Below, piece by piece: positions 60,227 through 64,000 of a stretch of 64,000 nucleotides of DNA. The stretch's first letter is position 1. The number at the start of each line of letters is the position of its first letter. Position numbers and translations under genes: made by a program. Source of the stretch: Streptomyces macrolidinus. GTDB lineage: Bacteria; Actinomycetota; Actinomycetes; Streptomycetales; Streptomycetaceae. Where the stretch lies: the NCBI RefSeq assembly GCF_023887685.1, contig NZ_JAMWMR010000014.1:97644-161643 (forward strand). The letters are read 5' to 3'. Under the pieces are notes generated by a model. That model ran no database searches and had not been told where the DNA came from. It was given only the letters and a program-made list of their open reading frames with translations.

Positions 60227-62977
60227 ATGACCACCGAACTGCATTCCGAGGAACCACGCCAGGATCCCCGGGACACGGGCCGTCAACCACTGCCTCGGCA
60301 GGAGTGGACAGGACCCGGGACCACGCACGCCGAGCAACCGAGAAGCCGTTCCGGGGTCACCGCGCGCGCGTCCGCCCGCTTCGAACCCGTCGGACGGGCG
60401 GTCGCCTCCGCCCGCTCCTTCGTCCGGGACACGCTCCAGGGCTGGGGCTTCGCCGACATCGCCGACGACGCCGTGGTCCTCACCAGCGAACTCGTCACGA
60501 ACGCCGTCGTCCACGCGGGCACCTCCGCGGAAGTGCTCTGCCTGCGCAGTGACGACGGCGTACGCATCGAGGTCGCCGACCGCTATCCCGAGCGTGAGAT
60601 CCCGCTCCAGACGACCGCCGTCAGCATGGGCAGCCCCGACCGCGAGGGCGGTCGCGGCCTCCAGCTCTGCGCCGCCCTGGCCGGCCACTGGGGCGTGGAG
60701 TACACGCCCACGCACAAGCGGGTCTGGTTCCGGCTCGACCTTCCCGACCGCCCGATCGGCACCCGCGCGGCAGGCCCCGCCCTGCCCACCGAGCTGCTCC
60801 CGCTCACCGACGGCCGGGTCCGCGTCGCGGTCCTCCAGATCGACCGGACCGGCAGCCTGTCCGCGTGGAACGAGGACGCAGAGGAACTCTTCGGATACGC
60901 CGCCGACCAGGTCATCGGCAAACCCCTGATCGACCTCGCGGCCTGGCCGCACACCCCCAGCACCGGCACGGGCATCGCCGAGGCCCTTCGGCTCTCCCGC
61001 TGGGAGGGCAGCTACGGCATCCGCGGCGCCGACGGCCGGGTGATCCCCGTCTACGCCTCGCATCTGCGCGTCCGCGACACGGCCGGGGAACCGTCCACGG
61101 TCTGCCTGCTCGTCCGCGACCAGGAACGCGCCGTGCTCCAGACCCCGCCCCGCGCACCGGCCCCCGACACGGCGAGCACCACGGACGGCCAGAGCCCGGA
61201 CCCCTTCGAACTCTTCATCGGTTCCCCGGCCCCCGACGACCTCGACGGCCTGCTCCAGCGCACGGTGGAACGCGCCCGCGACATCCTCGACGGCGACGCG
61301 GCCTTCCTCCTCCTGGCCACGGACGACGAGACGGAACTGGAGGTCCGTGCCTCCACCGGCCTGCCCTCCGCCCGCCAGCGCTTCGCCCGCGTCCCCGTGG
61401 AGGCGGGCCCCGGCCGCTACGGCTCGGCCCGGATGCCGGCCGTCCACGACGACCTGACGGCCGCCTCGGGCGCGGTCCCGCTGCTGGGCGGCACGGGCAT
61501 GCGCTCGGTGGTGACGGTCCCGCTCAAGGTGGAGGGCCGCCTGACCGGCTCCCTCGGCGTCGCGGCGGAGGCGCCCTCCCGCTACTCCAACGAGGAGGCG
61601 CTGCGCCTGCAGTTCGCGGCCGACCGCATCGCGCTCGCCGTCGAGTCGGCCCGCCTCGGCGAGCTGGAACGGCTGCGCCGCGGCTCGCTGAGCTTCCTCG
61701 TCGAGGCCTCGGACCTGCTGGCGGGCACCCTGGACCGCGATCAGACGCTGGCGCTGATGGCCCAGATGACCATCCCGACCCTGGCCACCTGGTGCGCGGT
61801 GTACACGATCGCCGACCAGGCCTCGGAGCCCTACCTCTCGTACGTGCTGCACGAGGACGAGGACCGCATCGACGGCCTCAAGGAGCTGCTGTCCAAGATC
61901 CCGCCGCCGGAGCCGATCCCCACCCCGGGCGCCCGCGTCTGGGCGGCCCCGGCGGAGGCGGCCCGCCAGGCGGCCCTGCGTTCGTCCTGGCGGGGCCTCG
62001 GCCTGGGCGAGCACTCCCCGGGCGACGGTTCCACCGTCGGTACGACCCAGGCCACGGCCTCGGCGGTGGGCGGCGAGACGGTCGTCCTTCCCCTGGTCGC
62101 CCGCAACCGCGTCATCGGCATGCTGACCCTGGGCAAGCCGGCCGACGAGCACTTCCGCCAGGAGATCCTGGAACTGGCCGAGGACTTGAGCCGCCGGGCC
62201 GCACTGGCCCTGGACAACGCCCGGCTGTACTCGGAGCGCACCGCCATCAGCCAGTCCCTCCAGCGCAGCCTGCTCCCGCCGGAACACCCGCATGTCGACG
62301 GCGTCGAGGTCGAGGTCATCTACCGCGCGGCCGGCGAGGGCAACGAGGTGGGCGGCGACTTCTACGACCTGTTCCCGATCCACGACGGCGCGTACGGCTT
62401 CGCCATCGGCGACGTCTGCGGTACGGGCCCGGAGGCGGCGGCGGTCACGGGCCTGGCCCGGCACGCCCTGCGGCTGCTGGCCAGAGAGGGCTACGGCGGC
62501 CCGGCTGTCCTGGAGCGCCTGAACTCCGCGATCCTCGACGAGGGCCCCCGCAGCCGCTTCCTGACGCTTCTCTACGGCGAGTTGTGGCCGCAGGAGGACG
62601 GCAGCGCGAAGCTGAAGGTGGTCTGCGCGGGCCATCCGCTGCCGCTGCGCCTGCGCCCGGACGGCACGGTGGAAGCAGCCGCCGAACCGCAGCCGCTCCT
62701 CGGTGTCATGGAGGACCTGGAGCTGTACGAGCAGACGCTGACGCTCGATCCGGGGGACGTCCTGCTGTGCGTCACGGACGGCGTCACCGAGCGCCGCGAG
62801 GGCACGCGCATGCTGGGCGACGACGGTCTCGCGGAGGTGCTGACGACCTGTACGGGTCTGACGGCGGGCGCGGTGGCGGCCCGCATCAGCCGCGCGGTGG
62901 AACGCTTCGCCTCGGATGCCCCGTCGGACGACATGGCGATTCTCGCGATGCGCGTGCCGGGCCTCTTGCCGGACTGA
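60227..62977 (+). CDS. osaC: OsaC: RsbW-like kinase, PAS, GAF and PP2C phosphatase protein
   Basis: A 916-aa multidomain stress regulator. From the N-terminus: an RsbW-type anti-sigma kinase domain (N-box SELVTNAVVHAG about 87-98, GGRGLQLCAAL), a PAS domain (about 200-310, WNEDAEELFGYAADQVIGKP), a GAF domain (about 340-470), a second GAF-like region (about 490-665) and a PP2C/SpoIIE phosphatase (from about 680, LQRSLLPPEH, NEVGGDFYDLF, FAIGDVCGTGPEAA, SDDMAILAMR). The S. coelicolor homologue is reported to damp sigma-B activity after osmotic stress. ATG 60227 follows GGAGGGG. It is divergent from osaA and ends with a strong terminator. Confidence 0.9.
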   Translation: MTTELHSEEPRQDPRDTGRQPLPRQEWTGPGTTHAEQPRSRSGVTARASARFEPVGRAVASARSFVRDTLQGWGFADIADDAVVLTSELVTNAVVHAGTSAEVLCLRSDDGVRIEVADRYPEREIPLQTTAVSMGSPDREGGRGLQLCAALAGHWGVEYTPTHKRVWFRLDLPDRPIGTRAAGPALPTELLPLTDGRVRVAVLQIDRTGSLSAWNEDAEELFGYAADQVIGKPLIDLAAWPHTPSTGTGIAEALRLSRWEGSYGIRGADGRVIPVYASHLRVRDTAGEPSTVCLLVRDQERAVLQTPPRAPAPDTASTTDGQSPDPFELFIGSPAPDDLDGLLQRTVERARDILDGDAAFLLLATDDETELEVRASTGLPSARQRFARVPVEAGPGRYGSARMPAVHDDLTAASGAVPLLGGTGMRSVVTVPLKVEGRLTGSLGVAAEAPSRYSNEEALRLQFAADRIALAVESARLGELERLRRGSLSFLVEASDLLAGTLDRDQTLALMAQMTIPTLATWCAVYTIADQASEPYLSYVLHEDEDRIDGLKELLSKIPPPEPIPTPGARVWAAPAEAARQAALRSSWRGLGLGEHSPGDGSTVGTTQATASAVGGETVVLPLVARNRVIGMLTLGKPADEHFRQEILELAEDLSRRAALALDNARLYSERTAISQSLQRSLLPPEHPHVDGVEVEVIYRAAGEGNEVGGDFYDLFPIHDGAYGFAIGDVCGTGPEAAAVTGLARHALRLLAREGYGGPAVLERLNSAILDEGPRSRFLTLLYGELWPQEDGSAKLKVVCAGHPLPLRLRPDGTVEAAAEPQPLLGVMEDLELYEQTLTLDPGDVLLCVTDGVTERREGTRMLGDDGLAEVLTTCTGLTAGAVAARISRAVERFASDAPSDDMAILAMRVPGLLPD

Positions 62978-63031
62978 GGGAACGCGAAGGAACGCGACGG
63001 GACAGGGAAACGCGACGGATTGGGGAAACGG

Positions 63032-63063
63032 AAAAGGCCTCGCCCTAATGGGCGAGGCCTTTT
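63032..63063 (+). terminator. Terminator after osaC
   Basis: Perfect 14-bp stem AAAAGGCCTCGCCC / GGGCGAGGCCTTTT with a TAAT loop, and a T run in the plus strand (A/T symmetric, so it can also end the minus-strand tRNA transcript). Confidence 0.9.
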
Positions 63064-63068
63064 GCTTG

Positions 63069-63141
63069 AGCCCCCAAACGGAATCGAACCGTTGACCTTC
63101 TCCTTACCATGGAGACGCTCTACCGACTGAGCTATAGGGGC
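63069..63141 (-). tRNA. tRNA-Thr (anticodon GGT)
   Basis: On the minus strand the sequence folds as a full cloverleaf: acceptor GCCCCTA with TGGGGGC, D stem GCTC/GAGC, anticodon stem TCTCC/GGAGA with loop ATGGTAA (anticodon GGT, reads ACC), and T arm AACGG-TTCGATT-CCGTT. CCA is not encoded. 73 nt including the discriminator base. Confidence 0.95.
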
Positions 63142-63225
63142 CTGTTGCGCTTTCGAGGTCTCCCTCGCGGCAACGAAACAGAGCATACCCCGAACTGGCG
63201 TGTGCTCCCAACTGTGCACACCGGT

Positions 63226-63903
63226 TCAGAGCGCGGGCCGCAGCAATCCGCCCAGCGCGTTGCACGCGGAGACGATCCTGTTCATCTCACGCCGTGTCAG
63301 CGACGCCTCCACCGGCAGCGCGAGCGTCTCGTCGGCGGCTCGCTCGGTCTCGGGCAACGACACCTCGCGACGGAATCCCGGCAGCCGGTGCACGGGTGTC
63401 CTCACCGGAACTTGGCAGTCAACTCCCCTGGCTCGCAAGGCCCTTGCGAACGCGTCCCGGTCGGGCCGCCCATTGCCCGCCACCCGTACGACGTACTGCT
63501 GGTAGGTGTGACCGCCGCTGGTCTCGGGTGTCCGCACGCCCCGCAGCCGCCGGTCGAGGTAGCCGGCTCGCTCCCGGCGCTGCGCCACCTCGGCGTACGG
63601 TGCCGCCGACTCCCCTTGTTCCAGCACCAGAAGCCCGTGCCGCTGCCCGACTTCATGCAGCCGCGCGACATCGGCCGGCCGCCCGAAGCGGTGGACGACG
63701 AGGACGGCTACGGTCTGCGCGCTGACCACGGCTTCGACGGCTACGGGGTCGAGGCAGTACGTCACCGGGTCGATGTCGGCGAAGACGGGTGTCGCACCCG
63801 TCAGGATCACGGCCTCGGCCAACTCGCTGTTCCCGAAGGCCGGAACGATGACCTCGTCACCGGCACCGACACCTGCGGCCCTGAGCATTCGAGCAGTACC
63901 CAT
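63226..63903 (-). CDS. Shortened DegT/DnrJ/EryC1-type aminotransferase-like protein
   Basis: A 225-aa protein that matches only parts of the DegT family of PLP sugar aminotransferases. Present: GDEVIVPAFGNSELAEAVIL, GATPVFADIDPVTYCLDP, VLVVHRFGRPADVARLHEV and a C-terminal part with YQQYVVRVAGNGRPDRDAF and LPGFRREVSLPETERAADET. Missing: the first 55 or so residues and the roughly 120-residue section that includes the PLP-binding lysine; the two flanks are joined at about residue 105 (EQGESAAPY to RRLRGVRTPET). It cannot be a normal aminotransferase. The frame is fully open with normal codon use, so it may be a stable, repurposed protein rather than fresh decay. The ATG lacks a ribosome site. 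Confidence 0.65.
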   Translation of the reverse strand: MGTARMLRAAGVGAGDEVIVPAFGNSELAEAVILTGATPVFADIDPVTYCLDPVAVEAVVSAQTVAVLVVHRFGRPADVARLHEVGQRHGLLVLEQGESAAPYAEVAQRRERAGYLDRRLRGVRTPETSGGHTYQQYVVRVAGNGRPDRDAFARALRARGVDCQVPVRTPVHRLPGFRREVSLPETERAADETLALPVEASLTRREMNRIVSACNALGGLLRPAL

Positions 63904-63954
63904 GACTGGGATGCTGACGGGCCGCGGTGAACGCGAAGTGACGGGAAACGCAAA

Positions 63955-63992
63955 AGAGCTGGTCCCCGAACCGAAGTTCGGGGACCAGCTCT
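63955..63992 (-). terminator. Strong terminator for a minus-strand gene beyond the right edge
   Basis: Perfect 17-bp stem (AGAGCTGGTCCCCGAAC with its complement) and a four-base loop. The minus strand continues with TTTTGCGTTT, so it should stop a transcript entering from the right. Confidence 0.85.
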
Positions 63993-64000
63993 GAAGTATT

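Noticed and set aside
60026..62635. An 869-codon open frame on the minus strand
   Set aside because: Antisense to osaC, whose kinase, PAS, GAF and PP2C motifs are unambiguous on the plus strand.

Overview
The window is a stretch of high-GC actinobacterial chromosome, almost certainly from a Streptomyces. The evidence is the codon bias, the GTG and ATG starts with GGAGG-type ribosome binding sites, and a gene order I recognise from memory as the recA-ftsK-osa and gluABCD-miaA-hflX neighbourhood of Streptomyces coelicolor. No database search was run. Gene names rest on motifs plus this remembered synteny.

Layout. 1-1006: end of a respiratory nitrate reductase operon (narJ tail, narI). 1123-2355: an exported serine protease behind a pair of identical palindromes. 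2510-14775, mostly minus strand, is housekeeping: hflX, an M1 aminopeptidase, the (p)ppGpp enzyme gene rshA, dapF, a membrane protein, miaA, an orphan antitoxin-like gene, an extradiol-dioxygenase-like gene, miaB and an orphan response regulator. 15018-18900 holds a cation:proton antiporter with its RCK_C partner, a one-domain voltage-gated-type ion channel and a lone TAXI binding protein. 18890-24847 is the glutamate uptake locus: gluRK two-component system divergent from gluABCD, separated by a 6 x 23-bp tandem repeat and an OmpR-type direct repeat.

25030-36289 is the accessory part. A flavin monooxygenase is followed by a truncated MFS tail, a degraded Mu-type transposase, and then an arsenic resistance island (about 27.5-35.0 kb). 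The island has two ArsR repressors, Acr3, ArsC, a DUF2180 cysteine protein, three FAD/NAD(P)H flavoproteins and an MFS transporter. Three copies of one operator appear around the arsR1 half. The right edge is a broken FtsX-type permease with an inverted internal segment.

36464-63992 returns to core genes: recX-recA with a LexA box, a DUF3046 gene, a large Lhr helicase, an Nei/Fpg glycosylase, dpsB, clgR, the coupled set rimO-pgsA-cinA, a RodZ-like protein, ftsK, then the osmotic stress cluster osaB/osaA/osaC. OsaA carries ten 92-residue HAMP repeats. A tRNA-Thr(GGT) gene and a shortened DegT-like aminotransferase gene close the window.

Working together: ArsC should reduce arsenate and Acr3 export arsenite, while the flavoproteins and MFS probably treat another (organic or thiolated) arsenical; that last step is inference. 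GluR/GluK should control GluABCD, and OsaC probably resets a stress sigma factor under the OsaAB system.
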